Assembly: GCA_014729315.1 (NCBI GenBank)
Contig: WJKD01000046.1
Span: forward strand, 1 to 9,902
Length of the DNA: 9,902 bases
Direction of reading: 5' to 3'
DNA from: Promethearchaeota archaeon
GTDB lineage: Archaea > Asgardarchaeota > Lokiarchaeia > Sigynarchaeales > SOKP01
A program made the translations under genes and the position numbers. The number at the start of each line of letters is the position of its first letter. Position 1 is the stretch's first letter. Positions 1 through 5,968 of the stretch are shown here, in pieces. Below the pieces are notes generated by a model. It saw nothing but the letters and a program-made list of their open reading frames with translations, did no database searches and had not been told where the DNA came from.

Positions 1-217
1 TATTATTCGATTTTTTGATAATTGCACCCAAAAAGAGCTTTTTCCTTTCAAAGGAGAATCAGAATCTTCTATATCAAGTATAAACTATTGTTTGCTAACT
101 CAAAAAACCCCCAAAAACTCTAATTATCCTTAATTTTTCTTAACTCTTTAATGCTAAAAACCTCAGCTACGCTCCTAACTCCCCAATTGAGATTAATTCT
201 TATCCTCAGTCTTTTTT

Positions 218-445
218 TTGAGTTTAAATAGATTCGCTTGGATAAATAATAACCAAAACGAAATCGTCAAAGGTGAAAAACTAACGTCGTTAAAACAACC
301 CAAAAAAGTTCCCGTACCACCGCTATTGAAAGCATACGCCGAATGGGTTAAGAAGTGTGAAACGTGCGCGTTTTACGGATCGTGCGTGGTGCTCCCCTTC
401 TCCCCAAAGTGCTGTTTTCAACCCAAGGAAACCAAAAAAACCTAA
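218..445 (+). CDS. Unrecognised small cysteine-rich protein (75 aa), possibly truncated
   Basis: I do not recognise this protein. The first half is polar and Lys/Asn/Gln-rich. The C-terminal third holds five cysteines in the pattern C-x2-C-x5-C-x9-C-C, starting C-E-T-C and ending K-C-C-F, which suggests a bound metal or Fe-S cluster; that is inference only. Codon use is richer in G and C (gtc, ccg, acg, tgc, gcg) than in the conserved genes further right. The only upstream start in frame is a TTG directly after a run of eight T, with no Shine-Dalgarno sequence, so the annotated N-terminus is weak. The stop is followed within about 15 bases by a strongly pyrimidine-rich stretch that could end its transcript. 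It could be a real small gene, the tail of a gene broken at the T run, or a decayed fragment. The amino-acid pattern, with a coherent Cys cluster, favours coding. Confidence 0.4.
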   Translation: MSLNRFAWINNNQNEIVKGEKLTSLKQPKKVPVPPLLKAYAEWVKKCETCAFYGSCVVLPFSPKCCFQPKETKKT

Positions 446-460
446 AAATTACTTTTTTTA

Positions 461-492
461 CTTTTTTCTTCCTTTCTTCTCTTTTTCTTTTT
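461..492 (+). terminator. Polypyrimidine tract, likely archaeal terminator
   Basis: Thirty-two consecutive pyrimidines, mostly T in runs of three to six, lie just downstream of the small Cys-rich ORF; a shorter T run precedes them at 453-459. Archaeal RNA polymerase terminates on T-rich stretches in the non-template strand without needing a hairpin, and none is visible here. The tract also sits directly upstream of the TATA box for the next ORF, so it may insulate the two units. Confidence 0.5.
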
Positions 493-510
493 GCTTATTT
501 TTCCGAATTC

Positions 511-519
511 TTTATATAG
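511..519 (+). promoter_or_regulatory. TATA box for the 602-937 ORF
   Basis: TTTATATAG is close to the archaeal TATA consensus. Initiation about 25 bases downstream would give a start near 542 and a leader of roughly 60 bases before the ATG at 602. The same 9-mer occurs again at 1044-1052. Confidence 0.5.
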
Positions 520-563
520 GTATAAACAATCCTATGAGCTCTTTCTATCCACTTTAGGAATTA

Positions 564-581
564 TAGGATTTTAAAAACCTA
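564..581. repeat. 18-bp near-palindrome in the leader of the 602 ORF
   Basis: TAGGATTTTAAAAACCTA reads as its own reverse complement except for one mismatched pair (A at 568 against A at 577). It lies about 45 bp downstream of the TATA box and about 20 bp before the ATG at 602. A further TAGGA copy lies just upstream at 555-559. This is a plausible site for a dimeric DNA-binding protein, or a weak RNA hairpin; no factor can be named. Confidence 0.35.
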
Positions 582-601
582 CGTAAAAACAAATTAGTGA
601 G

Positions 602-937
602 ATGATGCACGCAGATAGACCTATTTCGCAGAACTGCCACCCCGCCACCGACAAGGTATATTTAGGGTGCCTCTATGGAATTAAAGTCTTCGTCGCGGTC
701 GAGAAGAGATTAGGCGTAGAACTACGGGAACGCGAGTTCCGCGTAGATTTAAGCGACTTGTCCGCTCTGACGAAAGCAAAAGTGACAAGGCTTCTCAAAA
801 TTCGGCACGCGGTCGGGCACCACGAGATCCTTCGCTTTTTAGCCGACGAAGTGAAAATCTCGTTCGAAGAGTTCCGTTCCCTCGTTCGTGCCTACAAGCG
901 CAAAAACCCCACGTTTACGTTGAAAGACTTTTTTTAG
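602..937 (+). CDS. Unrecognised protein with possible C-terminal helix-turn-helix (111 aa)
   Basis: No family is recognised. The ORF runs from ATG 602 (a second ATG follows at 605) to a TAG at 935-937. Base composition is near half G+C by eye, clearly above the flanking DNA, with many cgc, gtc, ttc and acg codons. Residues about 19-45 could form a mixed strand/helix segment. Residues about 54-105 look mainly helical, and E-I-L-R-F-L-A-D-E-V followed by S-F-E-E-F-R-S-L-V-R-A-Y is helix-turn-helix-like, so a small DNA-binding regulator is possible but unproven. There is no signal peptide or membrane segment. A TATA box (511-519) and a near-palindrome (564-581) lie upstream, which could mean autoregulation. 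Together with the 218-445 ORF it forms a compositionally distinct island that may have been acquired. Confidence 0.55.
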   Translation: MMHADRPISQNCHPATDKVYLGCLYGIKVFVAVEKRLGVELREREFRVDLSDLSALTKAKVTRLLKIRHAVGHHEILRFLADEVKISFEEFRSLVRAYKRKNPTFTLKDFF

Positions 938-1043
938 AAACTCCACAGTTTTCAATTGAAGACAGTAATGTCATTATGTTATTTAACTCGTTTTTAAATT
1001 ATTTTAAATTTTTTCCATCTTTTCTTTTTGGTTTAAAGAGCAA

Positions 1044-1052
1044 TTTATATAG
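1044..1052 (+). promoter_or_regulatory. TATA box, about 250 bp upstream of the Roadblock gene
   Basis: TTTATATAG is preceded by purine-rich AAAGAGCAA, which resembles a BRE. Predicted initiation is near 1075-1080, which would give the Roadblock gene a leader of more than 220 bases or mark an independent short transcript. Weaker TATA-like sequence nearer the gene (about 1187-1200 and 1261-1268) makes the assignment uncertain. Confidence 0.4.
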
Positions 1053-1169
1053 TGTTATTAATTTAGCTAATATATTCTTGATAAATTAATTAAAATTATT
1101 TTTTAGATAATTAAGGTCATAGAATTTTTGAATTAGCATATTCCTTTAAAAAAATCAAAAATAGGGAAA

Positions 1170-1211
1170 ATAATAAAAAAGAAAAAAATATATTATAATA
1201 AAAAAGAAAAA
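1170..1211. repeat. 17-bp direct repeat, two copies 25 bp apart
   Basis: ATAATAAAAAAGAAAAA occurs perfectly at 1170-1186 and again at 1195-1211. The sequence is of low complexity, so chance or slippage is possible. Confidence 0.6.
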
Positions 1212-1304
1212 TAATTTATTACTTACAATAAGTACAATTACAATTAATTACCATAAATTGATATTTATTCGAATTTATTAATAACAAAATAGGAGAATAT
1301 TCCC

Positions 1305-1676
1305 ATGGCTGAGTCGACTCCCGAAACTCTTGATGTCATTCTCAAAAAGCTATTAGCCGCAATTCCCGAAGTCAAGGCTGCCGCAATTGTTTCAGTTGAA
1401 GGTTTGCCAATAGCATCCGCTTTACCTCAAGGAATTGACGAAACCAGGATTGCTGCTATGACTGCAGCTCTACTCTCCCTTGCTGAAAGAGCAATTCAAG
1501 AAATGAGAAAGGGTGACTTCGAGCAAGTGTATGTTAAAGGCTCAGACGGATATCTTTTGGTGCTTGCTGCGGGACAAAATGCCGTATTAACGGTATCTAC
1601 CACCAAAGATGTGAGATTAGGGCTTATTTTCCTCGATTGCAAGCGTACTTGCGATAAAATCGCGAAGCTTATCTAA
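1305..1676 (+). CDS. Roadblock/LC7 domain protein (123 aa)
   Basis: This is a single-domain Roadblock/LC7 protein. The family forms homodimers and includes MglB-type GTPase activators, dynein light chains and Ragulator subunits; Asgard archaea carry many copies alongside small Ras-like GTPases. Visible features are an N-terminal helix (about 8-20), the strand pair A-A-A-I-V-S-V-E-G-L-P-I-A-S (about 25-38), the long helix D-E-T-R-I-A-A-M-T-A-A-L-L-S-L-A-E-R (about 44-62), two further strands including Y-L-L-V-L-A-A-G, and a closing helix. Length fits one complete domain. AGGAG at 1291-1295 supports ATG 1305. Its codons are somewhat more GC-rich than those of the genes that follow, perhaps reflecting high expression. 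No GTPase gene is adjacent here, so its partner is unknown. It lies 107 bp upstream of rpoE1 and is probably a separate unit. Confidence 0.9.
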   Translation: MAESTPETLDVILKKLLAAIPEVKAAAIVSVEGLPIASALPQGIDETRIAAMTAALLSLAERAIQEMRKGDFEQVYVKGSDGYLLVLAAGQNAVLTVSTTKDVRLGLIFLDCKRTCDKIAKLI

Positions 1677-1690
1677 AAACCGACGGCTCT

Positions 1691-1705
1691 TTCATATTTT
1701 TTCTT
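1691..1705 (+). terminator. T-rich terminator after the Roadblock gene
   Basis: A stretch with a run of six T, about 15-25 bases past the Roadblock stop codon and ahead of the rpoE1 promoter, fits an archaeal intrinsic terminator. No hairpin is obvious. Confidence 0.4.
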
Positions 1706-1725
1706 GTAAAACCACAAAATATTAA

Positions 1726-1732
1726 TTTTATA
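1726..1732 (+). promoter_or_regulatory. TATA box for the rpoE1-spt4 unit
   Basis: TTTTATA within an AT-rich context lies 52 bp before the rpoE1 ATG. Initiation about 25 bases downstream gives a leader of roughly 25-30 bases. It is the best candidate promoter for the RNA polymerase/Spt4 genes. Confidence 0.4.
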
Positions 1733-1783
1733 CCACATTTTTCCTCTTATCTAAATTTATTTATTAGGATTCTAATCTAAATT

Positions 1784-2383
1784 ATGTTCAAACTCTATAC
1801 AATTTCTGGAAAAATTTCAATTCCACCCTTTTTATTTGCCCAAGAAAAAACCCAATCGGCACGAATTATACTTAGCGAGGATTACGAAGGGATTATCACC
1901 AAAAACTATGGATTTATTATCGCAATAGTCGATGTAATTTCAGTCGGTCCTGGAATAATCATTCCTGGAGATCAAAACACGCATCACGAAGTGGAGTTTA
2001 CGATACTTTCGTTTAAACCGAGTATCCAAGAAGTTATTGAAGGACATGTTGTTGAAGTAGTTGATTTTGGTGCTTTTGTTAGACTCGGTCCCCTTGACGG
2101 ATTAGTACATGTAAGTCAGATATGCGACGATTATATATCTTATGAACAAGTAGGAAACAGGTTTATTGGTAAAGAAACGGGTAAGATTTTGGAAGTGAAT
2201 GATCTGGTGAGGGCTAGGATTATTGCTGTGTCTTTAGGTACTGGAAGGTCTGGAAAACTCGGATTAACGATGCGTCAGAAATTTTTGGGAAAACCAGAAT
2301 GGATTGAAACTGATGTGGAAGATCACTACGAAGAGAAACAGACTGAAGGTGGCAAAGAGGAATCTAAAGTAAAACAATCTTAA
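1784..2383 (+). CDS. rpoE1: RNA polymerase subunit E' (Rpb7)
   Basis: This is the archaeal counterpart of eukaryotic Rpb7. It pairs with RpoF (Rpb4) to form the stalk that helps open promoter DNA and binds emerging RNA. The N-terminal tip domain (about 1-80) contains I-P-P-F-L-F, Y-E-G-I-I-T-K-N-Y-G-F-I-I-A-I and G-P-G-I-I-I-P-G-D. The S1/OB RNA-binding domain (about 81-170) carries E-G-H-V-V-E-V-V-D-F-G-A-F-V-R-L-G-P-L-D-G-L-V-H-V-S-Q-I, close to the family pattern. The end of the core is L-T-M-R-Q-K-F-L-G-K-P-E-W-I. After that an acidic/Lys/Glu tail of about 25 residues runs to 199, slightly longer than the compact archaeal forms of about 180-190. It is followed 7 bp later by spt4, the usual archaeal pairing. 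The start is set by the conserved first strand (M-F-K-L-Y); no clear Shine-Dalgarno sequence is seen. Confidence 0.96.
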   Translation: MFKLYTISGKISIPPFLFAQEKTQSARIILSEDYEGIITKNYGFIIAIVDVISVGPGIIIPGDQNTHHEVEFTILSFKPSIQEVIEGHVVEVVDFGAFVRLGPLDGLVHVSQICDDYISYEQVGNRFIGKETGKILEVNDLVRARIIAVSLGTGRSGKLGLTMRQKFLGKPEWIETDVEDHYEEKQTEGGKEESKVKQS

Positions 2384-2390
2384 AAGGAAG

Positions 2391-2591
2391 GTGAGCAAGA
2401 TTACTAAAGAAAAAGCTTGTAAAACATGCCATTTACTTACGAAGAATGAATCAATCTGCCCTAAATGTAAAACTCACACTCTTAGCGAAGATTATAATGG
2501 AGAAGTAATTATTCTAAAACCGGAAGGCTCTATTATTGCTGATTATCTCAAAATTAGAGTTCCTGGGAAGTACGCGCTTAGAGTTAGGTAA
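2391..2591 (+). CDS. spt4: Transcription elongation factor Spt4 (RpoE'')
   Basis: Spt4 forms a heterodimer with Spt5/NusG that clamps onto RNA polymerase and aids processive elongation. The 66-residue length is typical for archaea. A four-cysteine zinc site is visible: C10-x2-C13 and C23-x2-C26. The family end pattern is also present, with I-I-L-K-P-E-G-S-I-I-A-D-Y-L and then P-G-K-Y-A-L-R-V-R. The start is GTG at 2391; no ATG precedes the first zinc ligands. The start overlaps the end of an AAGGAAGGTG stretch, so ribosome-binding spacing is unusually tight. It lies 7 bp behind rpoE1 and is almost certainly co-transcribed. Confidence 0.93.
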   Translation: MSKITKEKACKTCHLLTKNESICPKCKTHTLSEDYNGEVIILKPEGSIIADYLKIRVPGKYALRVR

Positions 2592-2659
2592 ATCAGTAAT
2601 TTTAACTACTAATAGACACTTTAATTGTTATTTATCTAAATACCTCTTAAGTTGATTAA

Positions 2660-3238
2660 ATGGATAAAAATTTGAAGATAAGCAAAGAAAATAGACATCG
2701 ATTTACTCAACCCTTAGGTCGTCTTATTTCAGGGGATAGAAACGAAACGATTAAAGAAGTAGTTGCCTCAATCTCTGACATCGAAAATACTTTTGATATA
2801 TCTATTTACTGCGTAGGAGATATAGTAACAAAGGACTTTTTGGCAAATCTATCCCTCCGTAAATTTATCAAATTATGTATAATTGACGAAAAAACTCAAC
2901 GGGAACATATTCGGATTGATTCTAAGAATTTTTTTGAGGAAATAATTGAATTTGAAAATCCTGCAGGAACTATTTCTCAGAAGAGCTGGGATATTTTAGA
3001 AAAAATTATTGCTTCAGAAAAGCGGACTCTATTAAATGTGACTGAAGGAGAAGAGGACCTGCTGGTTCTTCCTCTTGTGGCGCTTTTACCGCTCGAAAAT
3101 AAGCATTTGGTATTCTACGGCCAACCTCCAATTACTGATTCTAAAATATCTATACCTGAAGGATTGGTATTCGTGGATGTGAACAAAAGAATTCAAAAAT
3201 TGGTTCAAAAATATCTTTCCTTAATGGATAAAACTTAA
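2660..3238 (+). CDS. GTP-dependent dephospho-CoA kinase (DUF359)
   Basis: This family catalyses the last step of CoA synthesis in archaea, phosphorylating dephospho-CoA with GTP; it is unrelated to bacterial CoaE. At 192 aa it is about full length. Family motifs in order are Q-P-L-G-R-L (17-22), V-G-D-I-V-T (52-57), D-E-K-T-Q-R (76-81), N-P-A-G-T-I (100-105), G-E-E-D-L-L (130-135) followed by L-P, and Y-G-Q-P-P (153-157) followed by G-L-V-F-V. The conserved acidic residues D54, D76, E131, E132 and D133 are all present, so it should be active. The gene sits 68 bp after spt4 and ahead of rps24e, a neighbourhood common in archaea. The start is ATG 2660; the next Met lies far inside the protein. 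The Shine-Dalgarno sequence is weak. Confidence 0.93.
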   Translation: MDKNLKISKENRHRFTQPLGRLISGDRNETIKEVVASISDIENTFDISIYCVGDIVTKDFLANLSLRKFIKLCIIDEKTQREHIRIDSKNFFEEIIEFENPAGTISQKSWDILEKIIASEKRTLLNVTEGEEDLLVLPLVALLPLENKHLVFYGQPPITDSKISIPEGLVFVDVNKRIQKLVQKYLSLMDKT

Positions 3239-3383
3239 TTAAAATTTTTAATAGTAATTTCTTCAATAAAGACACCGCTGTATTAATTTGAGAGAATAAA
3301 TCTAATAAAAAATAATCCAAAAGCAAAATTTTATTTTTTATCCATTATTTTTTCTTTTAGTAGAAAAAAATTGAAGGTTTAAA

Positions 3384-3743
3384 ATGTCGTTTGAAATTGA
3401 AATTGTAGACGAAAAAAAGAATCCTCTTATTGATCGAAAGGAAGTTACTTTTACAATTGAACACTTTGGAAAAGGAGGCACTCCTAATCGACTTGAAATC
3501 AAAAAGAAGATTGCAGCTATGCAAGGAGCGAAAGAAAGTCTCACTATTGTAAAAAAAATCAATACAAAGTTTGGTTCTAACGAAGATATTGGAAAAGTAT
3601 ATATTTACGATACTCAAGACGAGTTAAAGTATTTTGAACCATTTCACATTCGTGTAAGAAATTTACCACTAGATCAAAGAAAAGAGATTTATAAATTAAA
3701 AAGGAAACGGCAGCCTTACGAACATCTTTTTAACTATGATTAA
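3384..3743 (+). CDS. rps24e: Ribosomal protein S24e
   Basis: A small-subunit ribosomal protein present in archaea and eukaryotes only. The N-terminal strand I-E-I-V-D-E-K-K-N-P-L-I-D-R-K-E is followed by H-F-G-K-G-G-T-P-N-R-L-E-I-K-K-K-I-A, then I-K-K-I-N-T-K-F-G-like sequence and G-K-V-Y-I-Y-D-T. These match the S24e core over about residues 1-90. The C-terminal basic tail (about 91-119) contains K-L-K-R-K-R-Q-P and is longer than in many archaeal forms. GAAGGT at 3373-3378, six bases ahead, supports ATG 3384. A T-rich, TATA-like stretch (about 3325-3345) in the 145-bp gap upstream may provide a separate promoter. rps27ae follows 31 bp later. Confidence 0.94.
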   Translation: MSFEIEIVDEKKNPLIDRKEVTFTIEHFGKGGTPNRLEIKKKIAAMQGAKESLTIVKKINTKFGSNEDIGKVYIYDTQDELKYFEPFHIRVRNLPLDQRKEIYKLKRKRQPYEHLFNYD

Positions 3744-3774
3744 AAAAAAATTAAAATAAAAGTTTAGATATACT

Positions 3775-4005
3775 ATGGTCAACTCATCAAAATATTATAA
3801 AATTGAAGGAGACAAACTTATTCGAACGCATCGTACGTGTCCAAAATGTGGGCCGGGCGTATTTTTAGCCGACCATTACGATAGATCCTCTTGCGGACGC
3901 TGCGGTTACACAATATTTAAGCGAAAAGGCAAAGCTCCTCGAGGTAGAAGGTCTCAATCACGCTCTAGCGTAAGAACTCCTCGAAAAAGATCAAAATCGC
4001 AATAA
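3775..4005 (+). CDS. rps27ae: Ribosomal protein S27ae with an Arg/Ser-rich C-terminal tail
   Basis: A zinc-finger protein of the small subunit; in eukaryotes the homologue is made as a ubiquitin fusion. Here there is no ubiquitin part. Residues 1-48 form the complete archaeal domain: [10 protein letters not shown] at the N-terminus, zinc ligands C22, C25, C40 and C43, and C-G-R-C-G-Y-T-I-F. After residue 48 comes a 28-residue basic tail rich in Arg, Lys and Ser with RS-like pairs. Many archaeal S27ae proteins end shortly after the finger, at about 50-65 residues, so the tail is an extension; it probably contacts rRNA. The gene lies 31 bp after rps24e, with which it is usually paired. No clear Shine-Dalgarno sequence precedes ATG 3775. 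Confidence 0.95.
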   Translation: MVNSSKYYKIEGDKLIRTHRTCPKCGPGVFLADHYDRSSCGRCGYTIFKRKGKAPRGRRSQSRSSVRTPRKRSKSQ

Positions 4006-4104
4006 TTTACTATCCTAAAACCACTTTTTTTATAGGGATTAGAGAGAATTTAATGTATTTTTTCTCTTATCTTGTTTCAATTAGATGCCAGATGTGGAAA
4101 TTAT

Positions 4105-5118
4105 ATGAAATTAAAAAAGAAAATTTGCTTAGGAATTGAATCCACAGCTCACACATTTGGCGTTGGGATTGTGGATTTCGAAGGAACCGTTTACAGTCTC
4201 ATAAACGATATTTATGTTCCGGAAAGGGGCGGACTTCATCCCGCAATGGTAAGAGAACAACACTTAAATCAATTTGGCAAAACTATTCGAAAATCTCTTC
4301 AGAGTGCGAATTTATCTATTAAAGACATCGATTTGATCGCCTTCAGTCAGAGTCCTGGATTAGGACCCGTGCTAAGAGTTGGGGCTTTAGTTTCTAGATT
4401 GTTAAGCCAAATGTTAAAGATACCCATTGTTGCAGTTAATCATTGCGTTGCCCACATCGAAATTGGACGCTTAATGAGAAATATCGAAGATCCTCTTACG
4501 CTTTATGTATCGGGAGGGAATACTATCGTAAGCGCATTTGAATCGGCACGTTACCAAATATTTGGAGAAACACTTGACATGCCAATAGGAAATATGATAG
4601 ATTCGGTAGCTCGTGATATGGGGCTTCCTCATCCTGGAGGTCCTAAAATCGAACGAATGGCCGAAAAATCAAATAAAAAATACTTATCGCTTCCATATGT
4701 TGTGAAGGGTATGGATCTATCCTTTTCTGGATTATATACTTCCCTAAAAAAATTAATTGAGTCCAAAAGTCTCGGAAAAAGCTATTCAGTCAATGATATC
4801 GCTTTTTCTTTACAAGAAACTGCATTTGCCATGTTAACTGAAGTTACAGAAAGAGCTTTGGCACATACTGAAAAAAAAGAAGTACTTCTAACCGGAGGAG
4901 TAGCTGCCAATAAGAGATTACAAGCAATGATAGAATATATTAGTAAGGAGCATAACGCAAGATTTGAAGTTGTTCCTTTAAAATACGCTGGAGATAATGG
5001 TGCAATGATTGCGTGGACGGGGATTCTAAGATTTATTGCAGAAGGAGCAACTGAATTAAGTAAAACAATAATAAAACCTAAAGAAAGGATGGATCAAATT
5101 ACTATTCCTTGGAGATGA
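4105..5118 (+). CDS. kae1: KEOPS subunit Kae1, tRNA t6A37 threonylcarbamoyltransferase
   Basis: Kae1 transfers the threonylcarbamoyl group onto A37 of ANN-decoding tRNAs within the KEOPS complex. Counting from ATG 4105 (337 aa), the ASKHA fold opens with L-G-I-E-S-T-A-H-T-F (9-18). The metal ligands H113 and H117 lie in N-H-C-V-A-H, and the third, D297, in Y-A-G-D-N-G-A-M. Also present are G-G-N-T (137-140), L-P-H-P-G-G-P (174-180), D-L-S-F-S-G-L (204-210) and T-G-G-V-A-A-N (263-269). A TTG at 4072 would add 11 residues, but family members begin just ahead of L-G-I-E, so the ATG is preferred. The H-P-A-M-V-R-E-Q-H segment (45-53) departs from the commoner H-P-R-E-A-A-E-H-H and retains only its last His. 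A TATA-like TTTTATAG (4028-4035) may be an internal promoter. bud32 starts 3 bp after the stop. Confidence 0.96.
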   Translation: MKLKKKICLGIESTAHTFGVGIVDFEGTVYSLINDIYVPERGGLHPAMVREQHLNQFGKTIRKSLQSANLSIKDIDLIAFSQSPGLGPVLRVGALVSRLLSQMLKIPIVAVNHCVAHIEIGRLMRNIEDPLTLYVSGGNTIVSAFESARYQIFGETLDMPIGNMIDSVARDMGLPHPGGPKIERMAEKSNKKYLSLPYVVKGMDLSFSGLYTSLKKLIESKSLGKSYSVNDIAFSLQETAFAMLTEVTERALAHTEKKEVLLTGGVAANKRLQAMIEYISKEHNARFEVVPLKYAGDNGAMIAWTGILRFIAEGATELSKTIIKPKERMDQITIPWR

Positions 5119-5121
5119 GAT

Positions 5122-5799
5122 ATGAAGTCTAACAACCTTACCATTTTCAAAGAAAAATTACTTCATAAAGGAGCTGAAGCGAGTTTATATTACGGACATT
5201 GGTTTAATAAGGAAGTTATATTTAAGCAGAGAATTCCAAAAAAATATAGAATAGAAAAGTTGGATCGAGCGATAAGAAACTTACGAACTATAAAGGAAGC
5301 TCGAGCTTTAATAAGAGTAAAAGAGTATGGTATATGTGTTCCTCAAGTTTACGAGATTAATACAGATAATTCCACCATTATTATGAAATATATAGAAGGT
5401 CAGAAACTAAAAAACCTTTTAAATGTCATCGATGAAAAAACAAAAGACCGATATTTTCAAATCCTGGGTGATTATATTGCCAAACTACATCAAACCGGAC
5501 AAATTCATGGAGATATCACGACTAGCAATGTGATTATTACGGAAACGGGAAAACTATTTCTAATTGATTTTGGACTTTACGAAAATTCTGACTCAATTGA
5601 AGATAAAAGCACCGATATTCATTTACTGAAAAGAGTTTTGATTTCAAGCCACGGGCAAGATTATAACCTATGCTATCAAGCATTTCTAACAGGTTATAGA
5701 GATTCATATATCGATCAAAAAGAATGTAATCGCATTATTAATAATATCGCTGTTATTGAAACGAGAGGCAGATATATTAAAAAGGAACAAAGACAATGA
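5122..5799 (+). CDS. bud32: KEOPS subunit Bud32, atypical kinase/ATPase
   Basis: Bud32 (PRPK family) binds Kae1 and acts as an ATPase needed for t6A synthesis. The 225-residue protein has the compact kinase layout: G-A-E-A-S (17-21) in the reduced glycine loop, ATP-binding K35 followed by R-I-P-K-K-Y-R, helix residues E59-A-R, catalytic loop H-G-D-I-T-T-S-N (129-136), metal-binding D-F-G-L (149-152), then S-T-D-I-H-L-L-K-R and a C-terminal R-G-R. All catalytic positions are intact. In several archaea Kae1 and Bud32 are fused; here they are separate but separated by only 3 bp, and a GGAGATGAGAT stretch overlapping the kae1 end provides the ribosome-binding site. This argues for coupled translation and equal amounts of the two proteins. 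The other KEOPS subunits (Pcc1, Cgi121) are not in the window. Confidence 0.96.
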   Translation: MKSNNLTIFKEKLLHKGAEASLYYGHWFNKEVIFKQRIPKKYRIEKLDRAIRNLRTIKEARALIRVKEYGICVPQVYEINTDNSTIIMKYIEGQKLKNLLNVIDEKTKDRYFQILGDYIAKLHQTGQIHGDITTSNVIITETGKLFLIDFGLYENSDSIEDKSTDIHLLKRVLISSHGQDYNLCYQAFLTGYRDSYIDQKECNRIINNIAVIETRGRYIKKEQRQ

Positions 5800-5968
5800 G
5801 AACGATTTAGCCCTCATACTCACTGATTTTACCTATTTCTTAATCCTTCCAGAATATAATACTTAGGTCCCCTACTTATGAACAACAATTAAAGGTATAT
5901 TTGCCATTTTTGTTGGAAACCTAATTAAAAAGTTATTCTAACAATAATAATGATAAAGTTAAAAATTT

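Larger units (their letters stand above)
938..1304. other. AT-rich intergenic region before the Roadblock gene
   Basis: These 367 bases contain no ORF and no tRNA. They hold a short palindrome just after the preceding stop (TTCAATTGAA, 951-960), a good TATA box (1044-1052), a 17-bp direct repeat (1170-1186 and 1195-1211), a small inverted repeat (1220-1225 with 1229-1234) and a Shine-Dalgarno sequence AGGAG (1291-1295) serving the ATG at 1305. I saw no ATG between the TATA box and 1305, so this is either a long leader or a stretch with more than one promoter. Confidence 0.7.

Noticed and set aside
30..58. Small hairpins (AAAAAG/CTTTTT at 30-43 and CCTTT/AAAGG at 44-54)
   Set aside because: Loops of one or two bases are not realistic, and such short repeats are common in DNA this AT-rich; no gene end is visible to the left.
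357..557. Plus-strand ORF of 66 residues overlapping the Cys-rich ORF
   Set aside because: Most of its length translates the polypyrimidine tract into Phe/Ser/Pro/Leu repeats, and it overlaps a better coding frame.
3338..3617. Two minus-strand ORFs opposite rps24e
   Set aside because: They are antisense shadows of the clear S24e gene, with Phe/Ser-rich products typical of reversed Lys/Glu codons.
4072..4104. TTG start adding 11 residues to Kae1
   Set aside because: The family begins just before the L-G-I-E motif, which fits ATG 4105; the added residues match nothing in the family.
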